64,000 nucleotides of DNA from Gammaproteobacteria bacterium LSUCC0057 (GCA_004535795.1 SPIA01000002.1:364249-428248); one strand, 5' to 3'. Positions 45,324-56,742 are shown, numbered from the stretch's first letter. Notes: generated from the sequence alone by a model not told the origin. A program made the numbers and translations.

Positions 45324-46687
45324 TGGTGGAATGGCTACCACTGTTGATGTTTGTTTGCGTCTGCCTGATGTTGCTGTTGGGCTACCCGGTGGCGCTGACC
45401 TTGAGCGGCACGGCGCTGTTGTTCGCCGGCTTGGGTGTGGCCGGCGGTCACTTTGACAACGCTTACTTGCACGCGCTGCCCAACCGGGTGTTTGGGGTGA
45501 TGGAGAACACCACTCTCATCGCGGTGCCGCTATTTGTGCTGATGGGGGTGATGCTAGAGAAATCGCGACTCGCCGAAGAGCTGCTCGGGGCGATGGCGGC
45601 ATTGCTCGGCGGTCTGCGCAGCGGTTTGGCCCTGTCGGTGTTGTTGGTCGGTGCACTGCTGGCCGCCAGCACCGGTATAGTCGGCGCCACGGTGGTGACG
45701 ATGGGGTTGATGTCGCTGCCGAGTTTGCGCGCGCGCGGCTACAGCGACAGCGCTGCCACCGGCATGATCTGTGCCACCGGCACGCTCGGGCAGATTATCC
45801 CGCCGTCTATCGCGCTGGTGTTGCTGGGCGATATTCTCTCAACCTCTTATCAGCAGGCGCAGTTGAGCATGGGTATTTTTAACCCCAAGACGGTCTCGGT
45901 GGGCGATCTGTTTGTCGGCGCCCTGTTGCCAGGCTTGCTGCTGGTGCTGTTGTACGCGCTCTATCTATTGGTCTGGGTGCGTCCGGTGATGCCGCGCGAC
46001 GCGGCCACTGCAACCATCACCGTCAGCCGCTGGCAGCTGCTGCAGACTTTGGTTCCGCCGGTGCTGCTGATTGTCGCGGTGCTCGGCTCTATTTTGGCCG
46101 GTGCAGCGACTCCCACCGAAGCCGCCGGGGTCGGTGCGGTCGGCGCAATGTTGTTGGCGCTGTGCAAGCGACAGCTCAACTTAACGCGTCTGCGCGAAGT
46201 GCTGCGCAGTACCGTTGAGGTCACCTCCATGGTGTTTTTAATTTTAATTGGGGCCGCGCTGTTCTCGCTGGTGTTTCGCGGCTTTGGCGGTGAAGAGCTG
46301 GTCAGCGACTATTTCCACAGCATGCCCGGTGGTACCACCAGCGCGCTGCTGGTGGTGATGGTGGTCATTTTTCTATTGGGGTTTATTCTCGACTTTATCG
46401 AGATCACCTACGTGGTCATTCCGATCGTCGGGCCGATCTTATTGGCGATGGGTGTCGACCCGGTATGGCTGGGGGTGATGGTGGCGATAAATCTGCAAAC
46501 CTCGTTTTTAACACCGCCGTTTGGTTTTGCGCTGTTCTACCTGCGCGGCGTGGCGCCGGCGGCGATCCCGACCGCGGCGATCTACCGCGGGGTGCTGCCG
46601 TTTATCGCCATTCAGCTGCTGCTGTTGGCGCTGCTGGCCGTGTGGCCACAGTTGGCCACCTGGCTGCCAGACAAAGTGTACGGCTAA
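45320..46687 (+). CDS. TRAP transporter large permease (DctM family)
   Basis: Twelve-helix ion-coupled transport subunit, 455 residues. It has GYPVALTLSGTALLFAGLG, TLIAVPLFVLMGVMLEKS, GQIIPPSIALVLLGD and LNLQTSFLTPPFGFALFYLRG-like segments (here INLQTSFLTPPFGFALFY). The substrate is unknown because the DctP partner is not in the neighbourhood. It is probably co-transcribed with dctQ and perhaps yciA (28 nt downstream). Confidence 0.95.
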   Translation: MMVEWLPLLMFVCVCLMLLLGYPVALTLSGTALLFAGLGVAGGHFDNAYLHALPNRVFGVMENTTLIAVPLFVLMGVMLEKSRLAEELLGAMAALLGGLRSGLALSVLLVGALLAASTGIVGATVVTMGLMSLPSLRARGYSDSAATGMICATGTLGQIIPPSIALVLLGDILSTSYQQAQLSMGIFNPKTVSVGDLFVGALLPGLLLVLLYALYLLVWVRPVMPRDAATATITVSRWQLLQTLVPPVLLIVAVLGSILAGAATPTEAAGVGAVGAMLLALCKRQLNLTRLREVLRSTVEVTSMVFLILIGAALFSLVFRGFGGEELVSDYFHSMPGGTTSALLVVMVVIFLLGFILDFIEITYVVIPIVGPILLAMGVDPVWLGVMVAINLQTSFLTPPFGFALFYLRGVAPAAIPTAAIYRGVLPFIAIQLLLLALLAVWPQLATWLPDKVYG

Positions 46688-46715
46688 TTGACTGATAACA
46701 GTGACAGGAGTGACG

Positions 46716-47102
46716 ATGAACGAGCCACAACGGCCAGATGGCGAGCTGCTGTTGCAGACCGTAGCGATGCCCAAGGAGACCAATACCAACGGTGATATCT
46801 TTGGCGGCTGGCTGCTCAGCCAGATGGACATTGCCGGCGGTGTCATGGCCGAGCGGGTGGCGCGCGGGCGCACCGCTACGGTGGCGATTTCGAGCATGTC
46901 GTTTCTGCGCCCAGTGCCGGTCGGCGGCATTATCAGCTGTTACGGCCGGCTGCTGTCGATTGGGCGCAGCTCCATAAAGCTGTCGCTGGCGGTCTGGTGT
47001 CAGCCGCGCGGCAGCCAGCAGCAACACAAAGTCACTGAAGGTGAGTTCATATTTGTCGCCATCGATGAGGCCGGCAACTCGCGGGCCATAGTCCGCGATT
47101 AG
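46716..47102 (+). CDS. yciA: Acyl-CoA thioesterase YciA
   Basis: Hotdog-fold thioesterase hydrolysing acyl-CoAs in the cytoplasm. It has VAMPKETNTNGDIFGGWLL with the catalytic Asn/Asp loop, and SSMSFLRPVPVGGIISCYG. ATG 46716 with AGGAG 5 nt upstream gives 128 residues; the frame extends to a GTG at 46701. The 3' end overlaps the convergent hydrolase gene by 4 nt. Confidence 0.94.
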   Translation: MNEPQRPDGELLLQTVAMPKETNTNGDIFGGWLLSQMDIAGGVMAERVARGRTATVAISSMSFLRPVPVGGIISCYGRLLSIGRSSIKLSLAVWCQPRGSQQQHKVTEGEFIFVAIDEAGNSRAIVRD

Positions 47103-48064
47103 AGTTGCAGCTGGGCAAAAACCTCTGCGCGCAGAGCGGCCGTCTCGTTGACTAGATGGTGTCCGGCACCCTCAATAATGGTGATAGTGGCGGCACTAAA
47201 CTGGCGGCGAAAGTGCGCCATGTTGCGCCGCCAGGCGACGGTGTGGTCGCGGTCACCCTGGATAATATTGACCGCAGCGCTGCACGATAACGGCCGAAAA
47301 CCGGCAATCCAGCGATCCATAGCGCGCAGCCAGGCGAGAGGCATCACACGGCTCTGCAGCGGGTCTTGGTGAGCCAAAAAGATGCCAAATGCGCTGTCGC
47401 CACTATTGCGCTGAAAACGTCTGGGCAGCGTGCGCAAAAACGGCGATAACAGTGGCAGCAACAGCCGGCTGCTGCGCCAGCCGACCGGCTCAAATAAGGG
47501 TGCCAATAAGTTTACCGCCGACCACGGCGACGGCTGTGCGCCGAGTGCGGCGAGGTGTTGCAATAAGATCGCGCCGCCGGTGCTCTGTCCGCAGCCGATC
47601 AGCGGCAGCTGAGGCCATGAAGCGATGAGATCCAGCACCGCGCAGAGCGCCTGTTGGTAGTGATCAAAGTCGTCGATGCTGGCGCGTTCGCCGCTGCTGA
47701 AGCCGTGGCCCGGCAGGTCGAAGCAGACCACCTCGCAGCCGCGTTCGAGCAGCGCATTGATCAGGTGACGGTAGAGTCCGGTGTGGTCGAAATAGCCGTG
47801 CACGACCACTGCTCGGCGCTGCGCCTGGGCCGGCTGCCAGCGGTACCAGACCAGCCGCTCGGTGGTGCCGGCGGTGAGCGCGCCACTGCTAAATTGCAGC
47901 TCTGTGCTGGGCAGCGGCAGTTGGTAGTAGCGCAGTGCGGCGCCGAGCTCGTCGCTCAACTGAGACGGGCTGCGGGTGGCGCTGCAGCTCGGCCACGGCC
48001 GTCGCTGCAGGCTGGCGGCGATGGCCGTGAAGTGGTTGAAGTTGGGCGTCGGTGGTTGGCTCAT
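47099..48064 (-). CDS. Alpha/beta hydrolase, monoacylglycerol lipase / lysophospholipase-like
   Basis: Serine hydrolase with VVHGYFDHTGLYRHL (oxyanion region), FDLPGHGFSSGERASIDDF, the nucleophile elbow GCGQSTGG (G-x-S-x-G), the acid in IIQGDRDHTV and the base in GAGHHLVNE. It has 321 residues and no signal peptide, so it is cytoplasmic. The 'lid' region and GHGxSxG pattern fit the PldB/monoglyceride lipase group. The substrate is not known. Confidence 0.85.
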   Translation of the reverse strand: MSQPPTPNFNHFTAIAASLQRRPWPSCSATRSPSQLSDELGAALRYYQLPLPSTELQFSSGALTAGTTERLVWYRWQPAQAQRRAVVVHGYFDHTGLYRHLINALLERGCEVVCFDLPGHGFSSGERASIDDFDHYQQALCAVLDLIASWPQLPLIGCGQSTGGAILLQHLAALGAQPSPWSAVNLLAPLFEPVGWRSSRLLLPLLSPFLRTLPRRFQRNSGDSAFGIFLAHQDPLQSRVMPLAWLRAMDRWIAGFRPLSCSAAVNIIQGDRDHTVAWRRNMAHFRRQFSAATITIIEGAGHHLVNETAALRAEVFAQLQL

Positions 48065-48103
48065 GGCGATAATTGCTCAGTGGCAGCGAACACTGTAGCA
48101 GAG

Positions 48104-48133
48104 AAAAAAAACCCCGCAGTGGTGGCTGCGGGG
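48104..48133 (-). terminator. Rho-independent terminator after exbD
   Basis: Minus-strand stem CCCCGCAG / CTGCGGGG (48112-48119 with 48126-48133) with a 6-nt loop followed by eight T residues. It lies 24 nt after the exbD stop. Confidence 0.88.
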
Positions 48134-48156
48134 TCGGTGTCGGCAGCGCCGGCCAA

Positions 48157-48576
48157 TTACTTCTTGTTGTCGGTGGCCAGCGAAATATCGTAGACGCCCG
48201 CTTCGCGCGCTTGGTCGGCAATCAGCACATAGAGCTCAGTCTTCGATTTTGGATGGGCGTCAATGATTACCTTGGCTTCGGGGTTCTCAGCCTGCATGCG
48301 CTCTACGTTGGCGCGGACCGAGCGGATATCGATGCGGCGGCCATCGAGCAGCAGCTCGTTGCTCTCGGAGATGCGAAAGACAATATTGCGCTTGCTGCTA
48401 TCTTCCGGCGGCGGCGGTTGGTCGGTGGTCGGCGGTCGGTTAACATCGAGGCCAGACTCATTGACGAACGAGGCAGTGACGATGAAGAAGATGAGCATGA
48501 TGAAGACCACATCGAGCATCGGCGTCAAGTCGATTTCCGATTCTTCTTCACTGTTGCGACGTTTTCCTAAAGCCAT
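48157..48576 (-). CDS. exbD: ExbD/TolR-family biopolymer transport protein
   Basis: Single-pass inner-membrane protein of a proton-driven ExbB-ExbD-TonB or TolQR-type motor. It has 139 residues: the cytoplasmic start EEESEIDLTPMLD with the functional Asp at the membrane entry, one helix (VVFIMLIFFIVTASF), and a periplasmic domain with KSKTELYVLIADQAREAGV. No exbB, tonB or receptor gene is beside it, and a terminator follows, so it is a one-gene unit here. The motor partner must be elsewhere. Confidence 0.9.
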   Translation of the reverse strand: MALGKRRNSEEESEIDLTPMLDVVFIMLIFFIVTASFVNESGLDVNRPPTTDQPPPPEDSSKRNIVFRISESNELLLDGRRIDIRSVRANVERMQAENPEAKVIIDAHPKSKTELYVLIADQAREAGVYDISLATDNKK

Positions 48577-48725
48577 AGGTTGACTACCTTTAATCTTTTG
48601 CTATGTAACCCCGAGGCGGGCATTCTACGCAGTCGGAGCTGTTTTGCCAATGGCAGCGTATGGAGTCCAAGTATGCCAGAAATTGGCCCTAAGGCTAACA
48701 GTGTTTTATGGATAAAAAGGTATTT

Positions 48726-50730
<2,005 letters not shown>

Positions 50731-50873
50731 AGACCGGGCAATTAGCCTTGCGGGATAAAATAGCCAGTCAAAACAGTGCTAGAATACACCACTTTTAACC
50801 TCGGTCGGCAAGCTGAGCGCGCTGTTTAGCGCCGCCGTCGACTCCTGTTAATTTGCCACGGGTTAACCCTGTT

Positions 50874-51914
50874 ATGAGTGAAGAGAATACCGCCAAGCGC
50901 TCGCTGCTCGAGCGCTGGCGAGGGCGCAGCAGCGACGCCGCCAGCAGTCAGCCCAGCGCCGCCGACGGTGAACGCCCCGCCGCCTCATTGATGACGCGGC
51001 TGCGCGGCGCGCTGAGTCGCACCGGCAGCGGATTGAGTGGCCTGTTTGTCGGCAAGCGCGCGCTCGACGACGAGCTCTTTGAAGAGCTCGAAACGCACCT
51101 GCTGATGGCTGATGTCGGCATAGAGCTGACCGGCGAGTTGCTGACCACTATTACCCAGCGGGTGGCGCGCCGCGAGCTCGGCGATAGCGACCAAGTCCAG
51201 CGCGCACTGATGGCGCTAATGGTTGAGCGTCTGCGCAGCGCCGAGCAGCCTCTGCAGGTGGCGGCGAAGCCTTTTGTGATGTTGGTGGTCGGCGTCAATG
51301 GGGTCGGCAAAACCACCACCATTGGCAAATTGGCCCACCGCCTGCAAATGCAGGGGCAGACGGTGATGCTCGCCGCGGGCGACACCTTTCGCGCCGCGGC
51401 GGTCGAGCAGCTGCAGAGTTGGGGTGAGCGCAATCAAGTACCGGTGATTGCCCAGCACACCGGCGCCGATAGCGCTTCAGTGGTTTTTGATGCAGTGCAG
51501 GCGGCGCACGCACGCGGCAGCGATGTGCTCATCGCTGACACCGCTGGCCGCCTGCACAACAAAGGCCATCTGATGGAAGAGCTGGCTAAAATCAAGCGGG
51601 TGTTGGCCAAGTTCGACGCCGCGGCGCCACACGAGGTGTTGCTGGTGTTGGATGCTGGCACCGGGCAAAACGCCTTGGCGCAGATGCGTGAGTTCCAGAA
51701 ATCGGCGGGGGTTACCGGACTGGTGTTGACCAAGCTAGACGGTACCGCCAAAGGCGGTGTGGTGTTGGCGCTGGCCGCGCAGTTTGGCGTGCCGGTGCGC
51801 TTTATCGGCGTCGGCGAGGGGGTCGATGATCTGCAGCCGTTCAATGCCGAACAGTTTGTCGCGGCGCTGTGGGGTGTCGACCCGGCGGTGCTGAGCGATA
51901 CGGCGCTGAGTTGA
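50874..51914 (+). CDS. ftsY: Signal recognition particle receptor FtsY
   Basis: Membrane-associated GTPase that receives SRP-ribosome complexes. A short acidic/basic A domain (about 50 residues) precedes the NG domain. NG-domain motifs are GVNGVGKTTTIGKLAH (P-loop), DTAGRLHNKGHLMEEL and TKLDGTAKGG. ATG 50874 gives 346 residues; an in-frame TTG lies 21 nt upstream. It begins the ftsY-ftsE-ftsX set, followed by rpoH, an order conserved in gammaproteobacteria. Confidence 0.97.
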   Translation: MSEENTAKRSLLERWRGRSSDAASSQPSAADGERPAASLMTRLRGALSRTGSGLSGLFVGKRALDDELFEELETHLLMADVGIELTGELLTTITQRVARRELGDSDQVQRALMALMVERLRSAEQPLQVAAKPFVMLVVGVNGVGKTTTIGKLAHRLQMQGQTVMLAAGDTFRAAAVEQLQSWGERNQVPVIAQHTGADSASVVFDAVQAAHARGSDVLIADTAGRLHNKGHLMEELAKIKRVLAKFDAAAPHEVLLVLDAGTGQNALAQMREFQKSAGVTGLVLTKLDGTAKGGVVLALAAQFGVPVRFIGVGEGVDDLQPFNAEQFVAALWGVDPAVLSDTALS

Positions 51915-51918
51915 TGCG

Positions 51919-52587
51919 ATGATTCGATTTGATGCGGTGAGCAAACGCTACAGTGGCGGCAGCGAGGCGCTCAGCGCAGTTAACTTTGAGTTGGGCGGCG
52001 GTGAGATGGCGCTGCTGACCGGTCACTCTGGGGCCGGCAAGAGCACCCTGCTGAAATTGCTGATGGTGATGGAGCGCCCCTCACACGGCGCACTGCTGGT
52101 CAACGGCCACAACATCGGCCGCCTGCCCAGCCGCCAGATACCTTACTACCGGCGCCAGCTCGGGGTGGTGTTCCAAGATCACCGCTTGCTCACCGATCGC
52201 ACCGTTTTCGACAATGTTGCGCTGCCGCTGCTGGTCAGTGGTGTGCGCAGCAGCGAAGTGACCAAGCGGGTGCGCGCCGCACTGGCCGCGGTCGGCTTGG
52301 CTGGTTGCGAGGGCAAGCGCCCGCTGACGCTCTCCGGCGGCGAACAGCAGCGCGTTGGTATCGCTCGCGCAGTGGTGCACAAGCCGAGAATCTTGCTCGC
52401 CGACGAACCGACCGGCAACCTCGATCCCGAGTTGTCGGCAGAGATCATGCAGTTGTTTCGCCGCTTTCAGCAATCAGGGGTTGCGGTGCTAGTTGCTACA
52501 CACGATGTTGAGTTGACCGCTCAGCTCGACTGCCGCATTTTGCACCTAGATCACGGCCGCCTCAGCGAGGTGAATCGCCATGAGTAG
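51919..52587 (+). CDS. ftsE: Cell division ATP-binding protein FtsE
   Basis: ABC ATPase that with FtsX couples divisome activity to cell-wall amidase activation. It has HSGAGKST (Walker A), [14 protein letters not shown] (signature) and [12 protein letters not shown] (Walker B). It has 222 residues, 4 nt after ftsY, and overlaps ftsX by 8 nt. Confidence 0.98.
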   Translation: MIRFDAVSKRYSGGSEALSAVNFELGGGEMALLTGHSGAGKSTLLKLLMVMERPSHGALLVNGHNIGRLPSRQIPYYRRQLGVVFQDHRLLTDRTVFDNVALPLLVSGVRSSEVTKRVRAALAAVGLAGCEGKRPLTLSGGEQQRVGIARAVVHKPRILLADEPTGNLDPELSAEIMQLFRRFQQSGVAVLVATHDVELTAQLDCRILHLDHGRLSEVNRHE

Positions 52588-53563
52588 GCCCACCGCCGCG
52601 CCGCGCCGCCACCAGGCTCGCAGCAACCGGTTGCGCGGTTATTTCGGCCACCATTTGGCCAGCTTGCGCCAGAGTCTGCGGCGGCTGTGGTCGGATCGCC
52701 TGCAAAGTGCGCTCACGGCGACGGTGGTAGCGATCGCCATAGCGGTGCCGGCGGCACTGTATTTAACGGTAGAAAATGTTGCGCTGTTGGCGCCGCCGCT
52801 ACAGCAGCCGGCGCGACTATCGGTTTATGCAAAGACCGCTGCCAGCGAGACGCAGTTGCAGCAGTTGCAACAGCAGCTGCAGGCGCACCCACAGGTGCAG
52901 ACCGTCTCCTATACGTCGGCGGCACAGGGTCTGGCGCAACTTGCACAGTCGGCGAGCTTTGCTGCGGCGCTGGACGGATTGCCGAGCAATCCGCTGCCGG
53001 CGCTGTTTGAGTTGAGTCTGGCGCTAGAGTCGGTCGACGGCGATAGCACCGCGCTGGCCGAGCGGCTCGAGCATTTGCGCGCCGAACTGCAGGCGCTGCC
53101 GGTGGTGGCCGAGGTGGAGCTCGACACGCTGTGGTTACAGCGCTTGCACGCCATGCTGCGACTGGCGAGACAGCTGTTGGCGGCGGCCGCCGCACTGCTG
53201 TTGTTAGGGGTCGTGGTGGTGATCGGCAACTCGGTAAAAATGGCCATCGAACAGCGCCGCGAAGAGATTGTGGTGATTAAGTGGGTCGGCGGTACCGACG
53301 CCTATGTGCGCCGCCCGTTTCTCTACGCCGGAGCGCTCTACGGTGTCTGCGGCGCGCTGTTGGCGCTACTGGCGTTGTTGAGCATGACCGCCGTGGTCAA
53401 TGTCAGCGCCTCCGAACTGGCGACACTTTACCAGAGCCAGTTTCAGTTGCGCGGGCCGCAGTGGATGGAGAGCCTGCTGCTGTTGCTGGCCAGCGCTGCT
53501 CTGGGGGCGCTGTCGGCCTATTTTGCGGTCAGCCGCCAGTTACACGCCATCACCCCGGAATAA
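52580..53563 (+). CDS. ftsX: Cell division protein FtsX
   Basis: Membrane partner of FtsE, 327 residues. A basic cytoplasmic N-terminus and first helix (TATVVAIAIAVPAALYL) are followed by the periplasmic domain, which in relatives contacts EnvC-type activators. Three further helices include LLAAAAALLLLGVVVVIGNS, and the sequence ends in VSRQLHAITPE. It is translationally coupled to ftsE. Confidence 0.96.
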   Translation: MSRPTAAPRRHQARSNRLRGYFGHHLASLRQSLRRLWSDRLQSALTATVVAIAIAVPAALYLTVENVALLAPPLQQPARLSVYAKTAASETQLQQLQQQLQAHPQVQTVSYTSAAQGLAQLAQSASFAAALDGLPSNPLPALFELSLALESVDGDSTALAERLEHLRAELQALPVVAEVELDTLWLQRLHAMLRLARQLLAAAAALLLLGVVVVIGNSVKMAIEQRREEIVVIKWVGGTDAYVRRPFLYAGALYGVCGALLALLALLSMTAVVNVSASELATLYQSQFQLRGPQWMESLLLLLASAALGALSAYFAVSRQLHAITPE

Positions 53564-53589
53564 CCGCGTGCTTGGCGGCGCTTGAAGCG

Positions 53590-53618
53590 TTGAAATTTTC
53601 TATTCAAACCCCTATAAA
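53590..53618 (+). promoter_or_regulatory. rpoH promoter with sigma-70 and sigma-32 features
   Basis: TTGAAA (53590-53595), 17 nt, TATAAA (53613-53618) is a good sigma-70 promoter. The same DNA reads TTGAAA, 13 nt, then CCCCTATAA, close to the heat-shock sigma-32 pattern (CTTGAAA-N11-16-CCCCATNT). It lies in the gap between ftsX and rpoH, about 130 nt before rpoH. Confidence 0.55.
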
Positions 53619-53632
53619 TCAGCAGCTTGATG

Positions 53633-53661
53633 GGAACTTTTCGACAGTAGAAAAGGACTAA
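53633..53661 (+). promoter_or_regulatory. Possible sigma-E (RpoE/AlgU) promoter of rpoH
   Basis: GGAACTT (53633-53639) is the exact sigma-E -35 consensus. The -10 is less good: ACTAA (53657-53661) after 17 nt, against the known TCTRA/TCAAA. E. coli and Pseudomonas rpoH both have a sigma-E-type promoter, which makes this credible. Confidence 0.4.
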
Positions 53662-53747
53662 CAGATCAGCTAGACTATTGAATGTAATTGCCGTGTTGCG
53701 GGCGTATAACCGCCCACCGCCGTCAACTAACGTAAAGAGAGGAAGCT

Positions 53748-54602
53748 ATGAACCAGTCGCTTCAAACCATGGAGTGGATGACCCCCGGGAGCAACTTGAA
53801 TGCTTATATTCAAGGTGCGGCCGGCGTTCCCGTGCTCTCTGCACAAGAAGAGAAGTCGCTCGCAGAGGCGCTCTACTACAACGATGATCTCGATGCCGCG
53901 CGCCGTTTGGTGCTCTCTCATCTGCGCTTTGTGGTGCATATCGCCCGCTCCTACAACGGTTACGGGCTGCCGCTCGGCGATCTGATACAAGAGGGCAATG
54001 TCGGCCTGATGAAGGCGGTGCGCCGCTTCAACCCTGAGAAAGGGGTGCGGCTGGTCTCTTTTGCGGTGCACTGGATCAAAGCCGAGATGCACGAGTTTAT
54101 TCTGCGCAACTGGCGCATTGTCAAGGTGGCCACCACCAAAGCCCAACGCAAGCTGTTCTTCAACTTGCGCAGTGCCAAAAAACAGTTGGAGTGGCTCTCT
54201 GCCGATGAGGCGCAAGCCGTCGCCACCGATCTCGGTGTCGAAGTTAAAGATGTGATGGAGATGGAGAAACGTCTCTATTCGCGCGATGCGACCTTCGATG
54301 CGCCCAGCGACGACGATGACGACAGCGCCTTTTACGCACCAGCCAACTACCTAGAAGATCACCGCAACGATCCCGCATTACTGGCCGAAGCGGACGATTT
54401 TGAAGACGATAACAGCAGCCGCTTGCACGCCGCGCTGGCAGATCTCGACCCGCGCAGCCGAGATATTTTGCAGCGCCGCTGGCTCAACGACAGCAAGGCC
54501 ACTCTCCACGAGTTGGCGGCGGAGTACAGTGTCTCTGCTGAGCGCATTCGCCAGCTGGAGCAGAACGCCATGAAAAAAGTGCGTTCACTGCTGGAGTCGT
54601 AA
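53748..54602 (+). CDS. rpoH: RNA polymerase sigma-32 (heat-shock) factor
   Basis: Directs transcription of chaperone and protease genes. It has 284 residues: region 1.2/2 ([26 protein letters not shown] in parts), the sigma-32-specific RpoH box QRKLFFNLR, and a C-terminal helix-turn-helix ([27 protein letters not shown]). An acidic Asp run (SDDDDD) lies mid-protein. A GAGAGGAAG Shine-Dalgarno precedes ATG 53748. A terminator follows. Confidence 0.98.
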   Translation: MNQSLQTMEWMTPGSNLNAYIQGAAGVPVLSAQEEKSLAEALYYNDDLDAARRLVLSHLRFVVHIARSYNGYGLPLGDLIQEGNVGLMKAVRRFNPEKGVRLVSFAVHWIKAEMHEFILRNWRIVKVATTKAQRKLFFNLRSAKKQLEWLSADEAQAVATDLGVEVKDVMEMEKRLYSRDATFDAPSDDDDDSAFYAPANYLEDHRNDPALLAEADDFEDDNSSRLHAALADLDPRSRDILQRRWLNDSKATLHELAAEYSVSAERIRQLEQNAMKKVRSLLES

Positions 54603-54618
54603 CCGCTTCAAGCCGCTA

Positions 54619-54646
54619 AAAAGACCGCTGCGGCGGTCTTTTTTAT
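54619..54646 (+). terminator. Rho-independent terminator of rpoH
   Basis: Stem AAGACCGC / GCGGTCTT (54621-54628 with 54633-54640) with a TGCG loop, followed by T residues. It lies 18 nt after the rpoH stop. Confidence 0.9.
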
Positions 54647-54674
54647 TCGCTGTTCAGCCGAGGGCACTACCGCT

Positions 54675-55055
54675 ATGTCACCCCGTCTACATTTGGCGCT
54701 GTTTGCCAGCTTCGGACTGACCGCCGTGCTGCTGGGGGCATTTGCCGCCCACAGTTTGTCCGCGCAGTTGAGCGCAGTGCGTCTGGCTCAGTGGCAGACC
54801 GCGGTCGACTACCAGTTTGTCCACACCCTGGCGCTCGGGCTGCTGTGGGTGCGACCGCTGCCTCCGCTCCAGCAGCGCTGCGCCGCGCTGCTGTTCTGCG
54901 CTGGGGTGGTGCTGTTTAGTGGCTCGCTATACCTGTTGGTGCTGCTCGAGCAGCCGTGGCTGGGAATGGTTACCCCTCTCGGTGGCGCAGCTTGGCTGGC
55001 CGCCTGGTTGACCTTAATTTACGCCGCTTGGCGCGGTGCGAGCAATCTTCAATGA
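54675..55055 (+). CDS. DUF423 membrane protein
   Basis: Small inner-membrane protein of unknown function (YgdD type), 126 residues with about four hydrophobic helices. The family signatures GAFAAHSL near the N-terminus and [19 protein letters not shown] are clear. It overlaps trmB by 4 nt (ATGA), so the two are translated together. Confidence 0.88.
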   Translation: MSPRLHLALFASFGLTAVLLGAFAAHSLSAQLSAVRLAQWQTAVDYQFVHTLALGLLWVRPLPPLQQRCAALLFCAGVVLFSGSLYLLVLLEQPWLGMVTPLGGAAWLAAWLTLIYAAWRGASNLQ

Positions 55056-55768
55056 ATGAGCAGAGTAAGCCTTTACTTACAGATTTGAAGCCGGAGTTTC
55101 GCGATAAAAGCATTCGCTCTTTCGTGGTGCGCGGCGGCCGCCTGACCGAGGGACAGCGCCGCGCCTTCGAGCTCGCCTGGCCGCGCTACGGTCTGAAATT
55201 GGATGACGGTCTACTCGATATCGACGCTTGCTTTGGCGGCAGCGAGGCGCTGGTGGTGGAGGTCGGTTTTGGTATGGGCGACTCGCTGCTGGCGATGGCC
55301 GCCGCGGCCCCCGAGCAGAGCTTTGTCGGTATCGAAGTCCACCCTCCAGGGGTCGGTCGCTTGATCAACGAAGCCAATCAGCGCGATCTGAACAACCTTA
55401 AAGTGTATATGGCCGACGCCAACGATGTGCTCGCCGAGTGCTTTGACGATGGCTCCATCGACCGCTTTCAGCTCTACTTTCCCGACCCTTGGCACAAGAA
55501 AAAGCACAATAAACGGCGCATTGTGCAGCGGCAGTTTTTGCAGTTAATCACCGCGAAGTTGAAGCCGGGCGGGGTGTTGCATATGGCCACCGACTGGCAA
55601 CCCTATGCCGAGCAGATGTTAGAGCTGTTGACCGCCGCCCCCGGGCTGATCAACAGCAGTGACGGCGATTATTGCCCGCGCCCCGATTATCGGCCAGAGA
55701 CCAAGTTTGAACGCCGCGGTGAGCGGCTCGGCCACGGCGTCTGGGATTTAATCTTCACCAAGTTGTAG
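55052..55768 (+). CDS. trmB: tRNA (guanine-46-N7) methyltransferase
   Basis: SAM-dependent m7G46 methylation of tRNA. ATG 55052 ([16 protein letters not shown]) gives 238 residues, the E. coli length. It has [14 protein letters not shown] (SAM motif), [10 protein letters not shown], the signature [14 protein letters not shown], and the C-terminal [18 protein letters not shown]. The longer frame from 54956 reads through the DUF423 gene in another frame and is rejected. Confidence 0.97.
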   Translation: MNEQSKPLLTDLKPEFRDKSIRSFVVRGGRLTEGQRRAFELAWPRYGLKLDDGLLDIDACFGGSEALVVEVGFGMGDSLLAMAAAAPEQSFVGIEVHPPGVGRLINEANQRDLNNLKVYMADANDVLAECFDDGSIDRFQLYFPDPWHKKKHNKRRIVQRQFLQLITAKLKPGGVLHMATDWQPYAEQMLELLTAAPGLINSSDGDYCPRPDYRPETKFERRGERLGHGVWDLIFTKL

Positions 55769-55972
55769 GGGGTTAGGCCGTGGCCGAGTGAGTCGCCGTG
55801 ATGTTGGCTGGCGCTGGCCTCTCTCTACGACTAGCTCGGCGTCTCGGTTGGCGGATGCGATCGAGGCGGCGGCGCGAATCGAGAAATTAGTCGATACTGT
55901 GCTGGAGATAGCCTAGTATAACTGAGTAAATTGTTCACCAGCCCTACACCAAAATAGACACAAGGAAGCACA
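55769..55972. other. Intergenic region between trmB and the FKBP gene
   Basis: Two hundred bases without a credible gene. A possible -10 (TATAAC, 55917-55922) lies 51 nt before the FKBP start without a recognisable -35. I see no hairpin terminator and no RNA gene. Confidence 0.5.
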
Positions 55973-56725
55973 ATGAAACACTCTCTCCCCACTATTGCCG
56001 TTGCAAAAGTTTTGCCGCTGCTAGCGGTCATGGCGATCGCTGGTTGTAACCAACAACCAGCCAGCGAGGCGCCGGCGCTCGAAAGCCAGCAGCAAAAACT
56101 CAGCTATATGATGGGTTTTACTACCGGTAGCCAGCTGCAAAGCAGTGGTGTTGAGGTCGATCTGGCCAGCTTTACCGCCGGCATCAGCGCCGGCCAAGCG
56201 GGTGGAGAGCCGGCGCTGAGCGAAGAGCAGATCGCCGAGGTGATCGCCACCTTCGAAAGCGAGATGGCCGCGCAGCAGCAACAGGCCGCCGCTGATCAAG
56301 AGGCGGCGATGGCTGCCCAGAGCGCTGTCAACAGCGAGGCGAGTGCGGCTTTTCTCGCCGCCAAAGCGGCTGAAGAGGGTGTTGTCACCACCGCCAGCGG
56401 TCTGCAGTACAAGGTGATTCAGCCCGGCAGTGGTGCCCAGCCGAACGCTGACAGCACCGTAGAGGTACACTACGAAGGGCGGCTGATTGACGGCACGGTA
56501 TTTGACAGCTCACGCCAGCGCGGCGCCACTGCCAGTTTTGGTGTCACCCAGGTGATCCCGGGTTGGACCGAGGCGCTGCAACTGATGAGCGCTGGCGCCA
56601 TTTGGGAGCTGTATATTCCGGCGGAGCTGGCTTACGGTCCAGCAGGCACTCCCGGTGGCCCAATCGGTCCCAATGCGGCGCTAATTTTTGAAGTGGAGCT
56701 GATTGCGGTCGACGCCGCGGAGTAA
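55973..56725 (+). CDS. FKBP-type peptidyl-prolyl isomerase lipoprotein (Mip/FkpA-like)
   Basis: Envelope proline isomerase/chaperone. It has 250 residues: a signal with lipobox (VMAIAGC), an N-terminal dimerisation domain (QQKLSYMMGFTTGSQLQSSG), a long Ala/Gln/Glu-rich helix, and a C-terminal FKBP domain. FKBP motifs are VEVHYEGRLIDGTVFDSS, GVTQVIPGWTEAL and LIFEVELI. The Cys should be lipidated; the residue after it is Asn, not an Asp retention signal, so outer-membrane sorting is likely. Confidence 0.93.
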   Translation: MKHSLPTIAVAKVLPLLAVMAIAGCNQQPASEAPALESQQQKLSYMMGFTTGSQLQSSGVEVDLASFTAGISAGQAGGEPALSEEQIAEVIATFESEMAAQQQQAAADQEAAMAAQSAVNSEASAAFLAAKAAEEGVVTTASGLQYKVIQPGSGAQPNADSTVEVHYEGRLIDGTVFDSSRQRGATASFGVTQVIPGWTEALQLMSAGAIWELYIPAELAYGPAGTPGGPIGPNAALIFEVELIAVDAAE

Positions 56726-56742
56726 CCACGGCTGCAGTGTGC

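Noticed and set aside
55769..55972. tRNA or small RNA between trmB and the FKBP gene
   Set aside because: No cloverleaf arms, CCA end or terminator could be found.
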